Part shown: positions 10,542 to 19,599 of the stretch, in pieces
How the letters are laid out: each line of letters starts with the position of its first letter
How positions within the stretch are numbered: position 1 is the stretch's first letter
Source: Acidihalobacter ferrooxydans
Lineage (GTDB): Bacteria; Pseudomonadota; Gammaproteobacteria; DSM-5130; Acidihalobacteraceae
DNA: 64,000 nucleotides
Assembly (NCBI RefSeq): GCF_001975725.1
Contig: NZ_CP019434.1
Location: 1,568,387-1,632,386, forward strand
Reading direction: 5' to 3'
Notes under the pieces: model-generated
Told to the model about the DNA's origin: nothing
The model's database searches: none
Seen by the model: only the letters and a program-made list of their open reading frames with translations
Program-made: the position numbers and the translations under genes

Positions 10542-11312
10542 ATGGATAAACGCCTGCAACATCGCCTGATTGGAGCCGCCGTCATTATCGCGCTGGCGGT
10601 GATTTTTCTGCCCATGCTGCTGACCGGCGGCGGGTCGACCGGGAAAATCTCCATGAAAATGCAGATTCCGCCCGAGCCCAGCTACAGCTTCAATGGCGCG
10701 GCCCAACCACCTGCGACCGCGCAAACGGTTGCGGTCACTCCCGTCAAGGTTATCCCGACGCCAGCGCCGACGACCGCCGCGCCGCCCGTCAGCGTATCGA
10801 GTACCGCGCGCGCACCGAGTCCGGCAGCCCCACAGTCAGTGGCCCCGGCGCCAACGGTCATCGAGCCGAAGATCACGTTGCCGCCGACTCCGGTGAAAAA
10901 TACGCCACCGGCGCCAACTCGTGCGGTGGGCACGTCTACGTCTACGTCTGCCCCGTCCACGCCTCCTCCTGCGAGCACCCGGCCAAAGTCCGCGATCACG
11001 CCCCACGTCACGCCACCCGCAGCGCCGCCTCCGGCGCAGAATCGAGTGACTGCCCTGGGCAAGCCGGTTACGCCGGCGTGGGTCGTGCAGGTGGCCAGCT
11101 TCACACAGGAATCGGCCGCCATTGCATTGCGTGATCGCTTGCGCAAGGATGGCTTCTCGGCTTACCTCGATCGCTTTTACGATACGGCGCGCAAGACACA
11201 GTATTACCGTGTGAGGGTCGGACCCAGGCTGGCATATGCCGAAGCGCAAAAGCAATTGAAAAAAATTGCACAAGCCGTCAGGCTCAAAGGTCTTGTGGTG
11301 CCGTATCGATGA
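10542..11312 (+). CDS. dedD: SPOR-domain membrane protein, DedD type
   Basis: A 256-residue bitopic inner-membrane protein. Residues about 8-28 form one membrane segment; 50-175 are a Pro/Ala/Thr-rich periplasmic linker; about 180-256 form a SPOR domain (AWVVQVASF to the C-terminus), which binds denuded septal peptidoglycan. DedD proteins act in cell division. Position between folC and cvpA is the usual place of dedD. The stop overlaps the cvpA start as ATGA. Confidence 0.88.
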   Translation: MDKRLQHRLIGAAVIIALAVIFLPMLLTGGGSTGKISMKMQIPPEPSYSFNGAAQPPATAQTVAVTPVKVIPTPAPTTAAPPVSVSSTARAPSPAAPQSVAPAPTVIEPKITLPPTPVKNTPPAPTRAVGTSTSTSAPSTPPPASTRPKSAITPHVTPPAAPPPAQNRVTALGKPVTPAWVVQVASFTQESAAIALRDRLRKDGFSAYLDRFYDTARKTQYYRVRVGPRLAYAEAQKQLKKIAQAVRLKGLVVPYR

Positions 11313-11800
11313 ACTGGGTCGATTTCCTGATCGTGGGCATTCTGGCCGTATCGGTCATCGTAAGCCTGTTCCGCGGTTTTGTGCGTGAGGCTTTGTCGCT
11401 GCTGAGTTGGGTAGCGGCGTTCTGGGTCGGTTTGGTGTTTGCGTCACGGTTGGCGGAGTTGCTGCCGGGCGCGATCACTTCGGCGTATCTGCGCCTGGGC
11501 GTGGCCTTTGGCATCCTCTTCATCCTGACTCTCGTGCTCGGGGCGCTGTTCAATAATTTCGTGGCCAGGCTCGTGCAACGCACCGGTCTATCGGGTACCG
11601 ACCGGGCCTTGGGTGCATTTTTTGGTGTTTTTCGCGGAGTGGCGATGGTGGTCGTGCTGATTCTGTTCGCCGGGATGACAGCGTTGCCGCAGGACGCCTG
11701 GTGGCACCACTCGCTGTTTCTTCATTATTTCCAGGATCTGGCAATCTGGGTGCGCGGTCTGTTGCCGGCGCATCTGGCGCAGCAGATATCATTTGCCTGA
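11309..11800 (+). CDS. cvpA: CvpA family membrane protein
   Basis: A 163-residue protein with four predicted membrane segments and the CvpA family start (NWVDFLIVGILAVSV). CvpA was named for colicin V production and has been linked to purF expression and envelope function; its molecular role is unclear. It is coupled to dedD by ATGA and precedes purF, as in E. coli. A half copy of the family 1 repeat follows its stop. Confidence 0.9.
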   Translation: MNWVDFLIVGILAVSVIVSLFRGFVREALSLLSWVAAFWVGLVFASRLAELLPGAITSAYLRLGVAFGILFILTLVLGALFNNFVARLVQRTGLSGTDRALGAFFGVFRGVAMVVVLILFAGMTALPQDAWWHHSLFLHYFQDLAIWVRGLLPAHLAQQISFA

Positions 11801-11813
11801 CGGGCGTACACTG

Positions 11814-11870
11814 TTCAACCCGGATAACCCATTAGGCGAGACGATGATTGCGCAGAGGTCTGGATTCAAT
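11814..11870. repeat. family 1 element, copy B (half element)
   Basis: TTCAACCCGGATAACCC (from 11814), then ATTAGGCGAG and GATGATTGCGCAGAGGTCTGGATTCA, match one arm of the family 1 element. No matching second arm was seen. The half element forms most of the leader between cvpA and purF and ends just before the purF ribosome-binding site (AAGGAAGGT). Confidence 0.65.
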
Positions 11871-11893
11871 CAAGTTGGAAGGAAGGTGCCTGA

Positions 11894-13399
11894 ATGTGCG
11901 GCATTATCGGCATAGTGGGGCGAGCCCCCGTCAATCAGGCGTTGTATGACGGTCTGACTGTTTTGCAACACCGCGGGCAGGATGCTGCAGGCATCGTCAC
12001 CTTTGACCAGGGCAAGCTGTATCTGCGCAAGGGCAATGGGTTGGTACGCGACGTATTTCATTCCCGGCATATGCAGGAACTGGTCGGTCACGTCGGCATT
12101 GGTCACGTGCGCTACCCGACCGCCGGTTCGTCCTCGTCCGCCGAGGCGCAACCGTTCTATGTCAATTCACCCTTCGGCATCACGTTGGGTCACAACGGTA
12201 ATCTGATTAACACCGAGGCCCTCAAGCGCGAGTTGTTCCGCGAGGATCGCAGGCACATCAATACCGAGTCGGATTCTGAGGTGCTGCTGAACGTGTTCGC
12301 GCAGGAACTGTTGCATCAGGAGCCGACCGATCTGGCTCCGGAACATGTGTTCAACGCCGTCAATGCCGTGCACAGGCGGTGCAAGGGCGCGTATGCCGTC
12401 GTTGCGATGATCAACGGGCACGGTATCGTTGCCTTCCGCGATCCCTTCGGCATCAGGCCGGTGGTCTATGGTATGCGCGAGACGCCCGAGGGCATCGAGT
12501 ATATGGTCGCCTCGGAAAGCGTGGCGCTCGTCGCGCTTGGGTTCAAGCTGATCCGCGATCTGGCGCCCGGCGAGGCGGTGTATATCGATTTCGAGGGCAA
12601 TCTGCATACCCGGCAGTGCGCGGAGCATCCTGTTTATGCGCCGTGCATTTTCGAGCATGTCTATTTCGCCCGGCCCGACTCGATACTGGATGATGTGTTC
12701 GTGCACCGCGCGCGCATGCGTATGGGAGTCTATCTCGGGCAGAAGCTGCAGCGTGAATGGCCGGATCACGATATCGATGTCGTCATCCCGATTCCGGAAA
12801 CCAGCCGCACCTCGGCGTTGGAATTGGCCATGCAACTGGGCGTTAAATACCGCGAAGGTTTTATCAAGAACCGCTATATCGCACGTACATTTATTATGCC
12901 GGGACAGACGCAGCGCAAGAAATCGGTGCGCCAGAAACTCAATCCGATCGAGATGGAGTTCAATGGCAAGAACGTGCTTCTGGTGGACGATTCCATCGTG
13001 CGCGGGACGACTTCGCGAGAAATCGTGATGATGGCGCGCGAGGCGGGTGCGCGTAAGGTTTATTTCGCCTCCGCATCGCCGCCGGTGCGTTACCCCAATA
13101 TCTACGGAATCGATATGCCGGCCGCGCACGAGTTGATCGCGCATGGGCGCACTGTGGATGAAATCGCCCAGGCGATCTGTGCCGACCGTTTGTTCTATCA
13201 GGACCTCGACGACCTCATCCGAGCCGTACGCAAAGGCAACCCCAAGCTGGAGCAATTCGACACGGCAGTGTTCGACGGCCACTATGTCACGGGCGTCGAT
13301 CCGGCATATCTCGCCGCACTCGAAATCTCGCGCGCCGATGGGCAACGCGCTCCCCGGGCGTCACGCCAGGCGCATCTTGATTTGCACAACACGGCCTGA
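11894..13399 (+). CDS. purF: amidophosphoribosyltransferase
   Basis: PurF performs the first committed step of purine synthesis, moving the glutamine amide nitrogen onto PRPP. The 501-residue product is normal in length. It starts MCGIIGI, with Cys2 becoming the N-terminal nucleophile of the glutaminase domain after Met removal; the phosphoribosyltransferase domain carries the PRPP loop [14 protein letters not shown] strong AAGGAAGGT site precedes ATG 11894. The L,D-transpeptidase gene follows after 10 bases. Confidence 0.97.
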   Translation: MCGIIGIVGRAPVNQALYDGLTVLQHRGQDAAGIVTFDQGKLYLRKGNGLVRDVFHSRHMQELVGHVGIGHVRYPTAGSSSSAEAQPFYVNSPFGITLGHNGNLINTEALKRELFREDRRHINTESDSEVLLNVFAQELLHQEPTDLAPEHVFNAVNAVHRRCKGAYAVVAMINGHGIVAFRDPFGIRPVVYGMRETPEGIEYMVASESVALVALGFKLIRDLAPGEAVYIDFEGNLHTRQCAEHPVYAPCIFEHVYFARPDSILDDVFVHRARMRMGVYLGQKLQREWPDHDIDVVIPIPETSRTSALELAMQLGVKYREGFIKNRYIARTFIMPGQTQRKKSVRQKLNPIEMEFNGKNVLLVDDSIVRGTTSREIVMMAREAGARKVYFASASPPVRYPNIYGIDMPAAHELIAHGRTVDEIAQAICADRLFYQDLDDLIRAVRKGNPKLEQFDTAVFDGHYVTGVDPAYLAALEISRADGQRAPRASRQAHLDLHNTA

Positions 13400-13409
13400 G
13401 TCGGCGCCC

Positions 13410-14069
13410 ATGACGGCCCGTGGAAATCCACCCGATCGCGCCGGCCTGAAGATTCTGGCAGGTGACTTGGCCCGGCTCTATCCTGAACGCGATGACGGAC
13501 GCCTGGCCGTCGTCGATGTTGCCTTACAGTGTCTGTACTTCCTGGTGGGGGGCGAGTTGCGGACAACGTATGCCGTCTCGACGGCAACGCGTGGTACCGG
13601 TAATCGACGTGACAGCTATCAGACGCCGCTCGGCGTATTCTGCATCGCCGAGAAATACGGCGACAACGCGCAACCGGGAGCCGTGTTCAAGGGGCGACGG
13701 CTCACCGGAGAACTCGCCGGAATTCTGACCGACCCGGCTGACCGTGCACGGAGCGATTTTGTGGTCACCCGCATCCTCAGGCTCAGCGGTTTGCAGCCAG
13801 GCTTCAATCAGGGCGGTGAGGTCGATACTTACGAGCGCTACATCTACATTCACGGCACGCCTGAGGAGAACCGCATCGGTACGCCTGCTTCGCAGGGCTG
13901 TGTGCGGATGCGTAACGCCGACATTGTCGAACTGTACGAACAGATACCGGTCGATACATTGGTCTGCATTGTGCCGGGTACTGGGGCTCGATACGTTGTT
14001 CCGGAGCCTGAAAGCGAGTCGGGCGAACGCGTGCAACAACAGGCTGCAGATGGGTTGTCCGAGGGTTAA
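13410..14069 (+). CDS. L,D-transpeptidase family (YkuD) protein
   Basis: A 219-residue YkuD-domain protein. The catalytic signature is clear: H148 in IHGT and the nucleophile C164 in TPASQGCVRM. Such enzymes make 3-3 peptidoglycan cross-links or attach lipoprotein to the wall in the periplasm. No signal peptide or membrane segment is visible from ATG 13410, and the upstream in-frame sequence overlaps purF out of frame, so export is unexplained. The stop TAA (14067-14069) lies within the first bases of family 1 repeat copy C. Confidence 0.85.
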   Translation: MTARGNPPDRAGLKILAGDLARLYPERDDGRLAVVDVALQCLYFLVGGELRTTYAVSTATRGTGNRRDSYQTPLGVFCIAEKYGDNAQPGAVFKGRRLTGELAGILTDPADRARSDFVVTRILRLSGLQPGFNQGGEVDTYERYIYIHGTPEENRIGTPASQGCVRMRNADIVELYEQIPVDTLVCIVPGTGARYVVPEPESESGERVQQQAADGLSEG

Positions 14070-14230
14070 TCCAGATAATCCATCAGGTGAGATTATTTGT
14101 GTAATCGTTTGAAATAAATTGACATTGTTCCAGATCGACAATACCGCAACAATGCGCCCATAGGAAAATTCTCTGTGAACCCAAAGACCGGCGCAATCTT
14201 CACCTCGCCTCATGGGATGCCCGGCTTTAA
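14066..14230. repeat. family 1 inverted-repeat element, copy C
   Basis: The left end TTAATCCAGATAATCCATCAGG (14066 onward) mirrors the right end, whose reverse reads TTAAAGCCGGGCATCCCATGAGG (to 14230). The inner right arm carries reversed copies of GATTGCGC and TTCACAGAGAATT, as in copies F and G. Length 165 bases. The first bases supply the TAA stop of the L,D-transpeptidase. Confidence 0.75.
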
Positions 14231-14302
14231 TAAACCGTAATGGCGAGTCTGGTCATACATCGATAGGGTTTCGCCGCGTGTACGCGTTGGAGTGTCTTTA
14301 GC

Positions 14303-15241
14303 ATGGTTCGTCGAGTGTTTGTGGGTCTGCTGTTATCCGTTCTGGTCGTCGGCTTCGCGCTGCCGGCGGCTGCCGCACAATTACGCGTCATGCCTGATGG
14401 ACGTTTGCCTGTACCGATGATCGGTGTGGCCGTCAGTGTCTCGCCACACGGTAATCTCACAACGGTCGGTGGCTTCACCGGTCGGCATTCGCTTGCCGAA
14501 ATTTATACGCGACGCGCTGGCCGCTGGCAGGTGTTGGCCCATTTGCCTGCACCGATGCACGACGCCGCATCGGGCTGGCTGAACGGAACCCTGTTCATAT
14601 TCGGCGGCGGGCAGGCGTATTCAACGCGCGATTTGTTCCGCGTACAGGGCGGGCATACGGTGCGTGTCGCCTATCTGGGGCATCCGTTGTCGGATGCCAT
14701 AGCGCGCCCCTATCGCTGGCACGGCGAGCAGGGACTGATTTTGGTCGGCGGTCATGGCGGCCCTCCCGTGCGCAAGGTTTATTTCATTACCGGTCATGCG
14801 GGGCATACCCGATGGCATACGCTGTTCAGCCTTCCGGTCGGAGTGCGGTATGCAGCCGTTGCAGTGGATGGGCGGACGGTCTACATCGCAGGCGGATTGG
14901 CCACGCGGGGACATGTCGACACGGCATGGGCCTGGCGCCCGGGCGACACGGGCCCGGTGCGGCTGCCGGCATTACCTCAATCGTTGGATAAGGCGGCGGC
15001 TTTTGCCTGGCATGGCACGGTGTATGTTGTGGGTGGCCTGCGCAACGGTGGCCGCGTGAGCGCCGATATTCTGGCTTATCGCCCAGGGCAGCGGGCATGG
15101 CGGGTTGCCGGCCACTTACCCAGGCCGCTCGCCGATATGGGTTACGTGCAGAAAGGGCCGAACGGTTATCTGCTGGGCGGCATGACCGACGGCAACCCGC
15201 AGAGCGCGAGTGACGGAGTTTTGCGCCTGCGCTTGGACTGA
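14303..15241 (+). CDS. secreted Kelch-type beta-propeller protein
   Basis: A 312-residue protein with a Sec signal peptide (about residues 1-25: VRRVFVGLLLSVLVVGFA then LPAAAA). The mature part has repeated Kelch-like blades ending in hydrophobic-GG pairs (TVGGFTGRHS, IFGGGQAYS, LVGGHGGPP, IAGGLATRG, VVGGLRNGG, LLGGMTDGN), about six blades. This predicts a periplasmic beta-propeller, often a binding module; the substrate is unknown. ATG 14303 follows a GGAG at the right region. No operon partner is obvious; repeat copy C lies just upstream. Confidence 0.75.
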   Translation: MVRRVFVGLLLSVLVVGFALPAAAAQLRVMPDGRLPVPMIGVAVSVSPHGNLTTVGGFTGRHSLAEIYTRRAGRWQVLAHLPAPMHDAASGWLNGTLFIFGGGQAYSTRDLFRVQGGHTVRVAYLGHPLSDAIARPYRWHGEQGLILVGGHGGPPVRKVYFITGHAGHTRWHTLFSLPVGVRYAAVAVDGRTVYIAGGLATRGHVDTAWAWRPGDTGPVRLPALPQSLDKAAAFAWHGTVYVVGGLRNGGRVSADILAYRPGQRAWRVAGHLPRPLADMGYVQKGPNGYLLGGMTDGNPQSASDGVLRLRLD

Positions 15242-15442
15242 TCGCCGCGCAATCATCGCCGGTATGCCCTGGTCTGGGCGTCTGGCCCACCGGGTTCGGG
15301 GGAATCGACTGTATTCATTGGGCCGAGATAACCGAAAAGGGATGCGCTGCTAAGATAATCCAGAAGAGACATGCTGCTCCGGCGGGTGGGCAGCGACTGT
15401 GTCGGTATTGTCCCTGGCGCCATAACGAAAAAGGACTGCGCA

Positions 15443-16294
15443 GTGTCGGCAGATGCGACCCCACAACTTTTTGACCGAATCCATCTGGGGCTTTCGGGCA
15501 GCGGCACGTTGCTGTCCTCTGAGATTGGTGTGCTCGTCGCATTGGCGGATGCCGGGATCGGCGTAGCGTCGATGACCGGCACATCAGGCGGTGCGATCGT
15601 GGCCGTTCTGTACGCAGCGCAGCCCGATGCGCGGGCGCTTGCCCGACTGGCGCTGGAGATCGATTTCAGGCCCATGATGCAATTTTTCTCGTTCACCAAC
15701 CCGGTGCGGCTGCTACTGCGTCAGGGTATTTGTAATCCGGGGCCGCTGCATCGGTTTTTATTGCAGCGCACGCAGGGGGCGCGCTTTCGTGATCTCGACC
15801 TGCCGTTGCGGATCACCGCGACGGACTATCAGACCAGCAGGCTCATGGTGTTCTCCGCCGCGACGACGCCGGAGGTGCGGATCGCCGACGCGGCGCGCGC
15901 ATCGAGTTCGCTGCCGTTCGTCTATCCGCCGGCGCGGGTTGGCGGGCGTCTGTACATGGACGGCGGGCTCTGCCTCGACATCCCCGCGCCGTTGCTGCCG
16001 CACGACGCAATCCCGGCGGTGTGCACGTACACGGTTGGCGATCACCGGCTGCGCCGGCACTGGCCATTTTACATTCGGCCCTTTTACCAGGTCGTAGCGA
16101 CCACGATCAACGCACTGCTGCGCGGACAGGATCGCTATGATCGTCTCGCCGCGCCGTGGGTCCACTGCGTGCCGATTGACACGGGTCAACTCGATGTACT
16201 GGATACGGCGATGGCGGCCCATGTTCAGGCGTCTTTGCTGGAAGCCGGGCGCGCGCAGATGGCCCGGGTTCTCGGCGAACTTGCACAGGGTTGA
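15443..16294 (+). CDS. patatin-like phospholipase family protein
   Basis: A 283-residue patatin-fold lipid acyl hydrolase. It shows the oxyanion region LGLSGSGT (15-22), the nucleophile elbow GTSGG with S48, and the dyad aspartate D173 in MDGGL. The GTG start at 15443 is preferred because AAAAAGGA lies seven bases upstream; longer in-frame versions begin at 15371 without a good site. No signal peptide is apparent, so a cytoplasmic role in lipid turnover is likely. It is the last gene before the catabolic island. Confidence 0.85.
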   Translation: MSADATPQLFDRIHLGLSGSGTLLSSEIGVLVALADAGIGVASMTGTSGGAIVAVLYAAQPDARALARLALEIDFRPMMQFFSFTNPVRLLLRQGICNPGPLHRFLLQRTQGARFRDLDLPLRITATDYQTSRLMVFSAATTPEVRIADAARASSSLPFVYPPARVGGRLYMDGGLCLDIPAPLLPHDAIPAVCTYTVGDHRLRRHWPFYIRPFYQVVATTINALLRGQDRYDRLAAPWVHCVPIDTGQLDVLDTAMAAHVQASLLEAGRAQMARVLGELAQG

Positions 16295-16740
16295 TCGGCA
16301 TGTGTTGTGTGCCTGCGTCCGCGAGAAAAGATCATACGACGGCCTCTGCGCCAGACTCCTGTGCGTCAAGCGTGAATGGCGACGCTGTGCCGCACTTGCC
16401 CTGGGTGACCCGCCGAGTGCGTTGTGGGAAGGACTCTGTGATCCATGCGCGGTGTGTACGAACAGGGTGCTGACTTGATCGCTTGAGTAATTTTGGTGCG
16501 TATTGGCGGCGCCCGCACGTTTCGGGTGCGTCGCGTTCTATGCTGTCTGCAACGCTCGATAACCGATCAGGACGCTACGGATCGGCGTGCGCTGCAAAGC
16601 ATGGGTCTGGCTCGACGACGGTGAAGTGCAGGGTTGTCGGCAAATTATTTATTTCCCGACGAAAAAATCTGCCATCGCGGATGCCCTGTCGTCGGTCGAT
16701 CTGCGGGCCTGTGGGATTGATTCTCATGCTGGCATGCATT
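16295..16740. other. intergenic region without a recognised gene
   Basis: About 445 bases between the patatin gene and the riboswitch candidate. Short open frames occur but none has a family signature or ribosome site. The promoter of the transport operon must lie here or just downstream; I could not place it convincingly. Confidence 0.5.
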
Positions 16741-16804
16741 CTGCGTAGGAGCCTACGAAGTGCGGTGTGTAACCGCTGCGACTCCAAGGTCGATCACTAC
16801 GCAG
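16741..16804 (+). ncRNA. candidate xanthine riboswitch (NMT1-motif type)
   Basis: Three helices form a compact three-way junction. P1 pairs CTGCGTAG (16741-16748) with CTACGCAG (16797-16804). P2 is GCGGT (16762-16766) with ACCGC (16772-16776) around GTGTA. P3 is CGAC (16779-16782) with GTCG (16789-16792) around TCCAAG. The gene below encodes an NMT1/THI5-like binding protein, and its GAGG site (16813-16816) lies nine bases after P1, which suits control of translation initiation. The NMT1-motif RNA, later shown to bind xanthine and urate, is known upstream of such genes. The structure and position are seen; membership of the class is inferred without a covariance search. Confidence 0.6.
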
Positions 16805-16826
16805 AGTGCAACGAGGTATGAATGTC

Positions 16827-17858
16827 ATGCATACGGCAATAAAAGAAGTCTTGAGTTCCCGCTTTTCCAGGCCGCGCAAGTGGCTGGCCGCCGGCGCCGC
16901 CGCATGCGTGTTCGGTTTTGCCATGGGCGCCGCGCAGGCGGCGACCAAGGTAACGTTCTGTACGAACTGGTTCGCCGAAGCCGAACACGGTGGTTTCTAC
17001 CAGGCTAAAGCGACCGGGCTGTACAAGAAAGCAGGTCTGGATGTGACCATCAAGATGGGGGGTCCGCAGATCAACGGCATCCAGCTGCTGGCGGCGGGGC
17101 AGTGTGATTTCTATATGGGCTATCCGATGCAGACCATTATGGCGGTCTATCACGGGTTGCCGGTGGTGAGTGTTGCGGCCAGTTTCCAGAAAGACCCGCA
17201 GGTGATCATCGCGCACCAGGGCGTGAAGTCGCTGGCCAGCCTCAAGGGCAAACCTATCCTGGTGTCGCAGAGCGCGTATACGACCTGGTGGCCGTGGCTG
17301 GAGAACAAATACGGCTTCACGCAGTCGCAAACGCGCCCCTATACTTTCAGCGTCGCGCCGTTTCTGCATGACAAGAACATTTCGCAACAGGGCTATATCG
17401 GCTCCGAACCGTTCATGATCGAGAAGGGCGGCGAGAAGCCGGTGATCTTCCTGCTCGCCGATTACGGTTGGCCCGCCTATGCCGAAACCATCGTCGCGCG
17501 TACCAGCATGGTGAAGGACGAACCGAAGGTGGTGGCAGCATTCGTCAAGGCTTCGATGGAAGGCTGGAAATCGTATCTGGCTGATCCGGCCCCGGGTAAC
17601 AAGCTGATCAAGCAGGCCGACCCCAAGCAAACGGCGGCGCAGATGGCGTTTGCGCTGAAAATGATGAAGAAATACAAGCTGGTGACCGGCGATGAAGCTG
17701 CCAGGGAAGGGATTGGCATCATGACGGCCGCCCGCTGGAAAAAAATGTTTGATTTCATGGTCGCCAACAAAATGCTGCCGGCTAGTTTCGATTACAAAAA
17801 GGCATACGACCTGCAGTTCATTAAAGGTTTGGATATCAAGCCCGCGAGCGGACAGTAA
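16827..17858 (+). CDS. ABC transporter substrate-binding protein, NMT1/THI5-like (first copy)
   Basis: A 343-residue periplasmic binding protein. It has a long signal peptide (to about residue 38, ending GAAQA) and the NMT1/THI5-like fold (VTFCTNWFAEAEHGGFYQAKATGLYKKAGL). Relatives bind pyrimidines, thiamine precursors, purines or other aromatic N-heterocycles. ATG 16827 is chosen because GAGG lies ten bases upstream; ATG 16818 is too close. It opens the importer operon (ATPase, permease) and is likely controlled by the riboswitch just upstream. A close paralogue is encoded at 25454-26452. Confidence 0.9.
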   Translation: MHTAIKEVLSSRFSRPRKWLAAGAAACVFGFAMGAAQAATKVTFCTNWFAEAEHGGFYQAKATGLYKKAGLDVTIKMGGPQINGIQLLAAGQCDFYMGYPMQTIMAVYHGLPVVSVAASFQKDPQVIIAHQGVKSLASLKGKPILVSQSAYTTWWPWLENKYGFTQSQTRPYTFSVAPFLHDKNISQQGYIGSEPFMIEKGGEKPVIFLLADYGWPAYAETIVARTSMVKDEPKVVAAFVKASMEGWKSYLADPAPGNKLIKQADPKQTAAQMAFALKMMKKYKLVTGDEAAREGIGIMTAARWKKMFDFMVANKMLPASFDYKKAYDLQFIKGLDIKPASGQ

Positions 17859-17862
17859 CATC

Positions 17863-18717
17863 ATGGGAAACCACGGCAGTGGCATGGATGGGGGCGGTAT
17901 TCCGGCAGCGGCGCGACATGAGTATTTGCGCCAACGCATGAGCACGATGGCACATGGACGGCCGGTGTTCGAGGCCACGGGCGTCGGCAAGACGTATGCC
18001 AATGGTACTGTCGCCTTGACCGACGTGGACATCGATATCCGTGAGGGAGAATTCGTCAGCCTGGTCGGTCCGTCCGGTTGCGGCAAGAGCACGCTGCTGC
18101 GGATGATCGCCGGACTGGGGCAGGGTACCGAAGGCGAGATGCGCTGGTGGGAGCAGGACTTCGGCGCCGTCGGTCAGGCCGGGCGCAAACTGGCGTTCGT
18201 GTTCCAGGAAGCGGCGCTGATGCCCTGGGCGACGGTCGCGCGCAACGTCGAACTGCCGCTGCGGCTCAGCGGCCAGCGCAAGAATGCCGAACAGGTCGAG
18301 GAGGCGCTCGAAATGGTCGGCTTGCAGGATTTTCGCAACGCCTATCCGCGCGAGCTGTCAGGTGGCATGCAGATGCGTGTATCCATCGCCCGCGCCTTGA
18401 TCACCAAACCCAATCTGCTGCTCATGGACGAGCCGTTCGGCGCCCTGGACGAAATGACGCGCGCCAAGCTCAATCAGGAGCTGCTCGAACTCTGGGAGCG
18501 TCTGCGCTGGACCGTGGTGTTCGTGACGCACAGTGTGTACGAATCGGTGTTTCTGTCCACGCGGGTCGTGGTGATGGCGGCCCGACCGGGGCGCGTGCTC
18601 GATGATATTGTGATCGACGCACCTGCACCGCGCAGCAAGGAATTTCGTGCCAGCCACGAGTACCACGAGCTATGTAACCAGGTGAGCGAATCGCTCGCCA
18701 GGGCTGCGGTGCTGTGA
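17863..18717 (+). CDS. ABC transporter ATP-binding protein (nitrate/sulfonate/NMT1 importer class)
   Basis: A 284-residue ATPase for the importer. Walker A is GPSGCGKST (69-77), the Q-loop Gln is about 115, the signature is LSGGMQ (165-170) and Walker B is LLLMDEP (185-191), followed by the H-loop in VTHS. These features match the TauB/SsuB/ThiZ class. The ATG at 17863 is four bases after the binding-protein stop; ATG 17938 or 17947 would also retain the domain, since the first 30 residues are non-conserved. Confidence 0.93.
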   Translation: MGNHGSGMDGGGIPAAARHEYLRQRMSTMAHGRPVFEATGVGKTYANGTVALTDVDIDIREGEFVSLVGPSGCGKSTLLRMIAGLGQGTEGEMRWWEQDFGAVGQAGRKLAFVFQEAALMPWATVARNVELPLRLSGQRKNAEQVEEALEMVGLQDFRNAYPRELSGGMQMRVSIARALITKPNLLLMDEPFGALDEMTRAKLNQELLELWERLRWTVVFVTHSVYESVFLSTRVVVMAARPGRVLDDIVIDAPAPRSKEFRASHEYHELCNQVSESLARAAVL

Positions 18718-18792
18718 AACGGGCGCGGTTGACATGATGGTTCGTTCGGTTTCAATTATTTCTCCTTATGACACTGAGAAGCGGGTGCATTC

Positions 18793-19599
18793 ATGAGTGG
18801 TCGGCCTTTGATCGAGAACGAGCGTTTCTTGCGCATTGCGGCGCCACTGGGCGTCGGTTTGATTTTTCTCACCGTGTGGCAAATCGTTGTCGGCGTGGCG
18901 AATATCCCGGCCTATCTGCTGCCCGGGCCGATAGAAATTATCGGGGCCCTGGTGGCGAACTGGCAGACGTTGTTCTGGGCGCTGTTGATGACGCTCAAGG
19001 TGACGTTTCTCGCATTCATTGTCGCAGTGGTGCTTGGCACGGCGGCGGCGCTGCTGTTCGCGCAGAGCAAATGGCTGGAAATGAGTCTGTTTCCCTATGC
19101 GGTGATGCTGCAGGTCACGCCGATCATCGCGATCGCGCCGTTGGTGATTATCTGGTTCAAGAATCTGCAGGTCGCGCTGGTGGTTTGCGCGGTGATCATC
19201 GCGATTTTTCCGGTCATCTCCAACACCACACTGGGGCTGAACAGCGTTAACCATAACCTCAATAATCTGTTCGACATGTACCGCGCTTCACGCTGGCAGA
19301 AACTGGTGCGCCTGCGCATTCCGAGCGCCTTACCGTATTTTTTTGGCGGCCTGCGCATTAGCAGTGGCCTGGCGCTGATCGGCGCGGTGGTGGCCGGATT
19401 TGTGGCCGGGACGGGCGGGCAAGGCGCTGGACTCGCGTACCAGATTCTGCAGGCCGGCTACAATCTGCAGATACCTGAAATGTTCGCCGCATTGATGTTG
19501 CTCACGCTGGCGGGTGTCGCCCTGTTCGGTCTCATGGTGGCGCTGTCGAATCTTGCATTGAAGAACTGGCACGAGAGTGCGCTGAAACAGGAAAATTGA
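18793..19599 (+). CDS. ABC transporter permease (BPD type)
   Basis: A 268-residue inner-membrane permease with about six membrane segments. The cytoplasmic coupling region (YRASRWQKLVRLRIPSALPY) corresponds to the EAA loop of binding-protein-dependent permeases of the SsuC/TauC/ThiX class. It presumably forms a homodimer with the ATPase encoded just upstream. The stop TGA shares its last base with the ATG of the creatininase-family gene, so import and hydrolysis are translationally coupled. Confidence 0.93.
   Translation: MSGRPLIENERFLRIAAPLGVGLIFLTVWQIVVGVANIPAYLLPGPIEIIGALVANWQTLFWALLMTLKVTFLAFIVAVVLGTAAALLFAQSKWLEMSLFPYAVMLQVTPIIAIAPLVIIWFKNLQVALVVCAVIIAIFPVISNTTLGLNSVNHNLNNLFDMYRASRWQKLVRLRIPSALPYFFGGLRISSGLALIGAVVAGFVAGTGGQGAGLAYQILQAGYNLQIPEMFAALMLLTLAGVALFGLMVALSNLALKNWHESALKQEN

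Noticed and set aside
16730-16745. Sigma-54-like match TGGCATGCATTCTGCG before the first binding-protein gene
   Set aside because: The GG-N10-GC spacing fits, but transcription would start near 16755 and remove the 5' strand of the riboswitch closing stem. The -12 element also deviates (CTGC).
16741-16804. TPP riboswitch (because NMT1/THI5-like proteins can carry thiamine precursors)
   Set aside because: The CTGAGA and ACC-TTTGAACCTGATC-type conserved blocks of the TPP class are absent.
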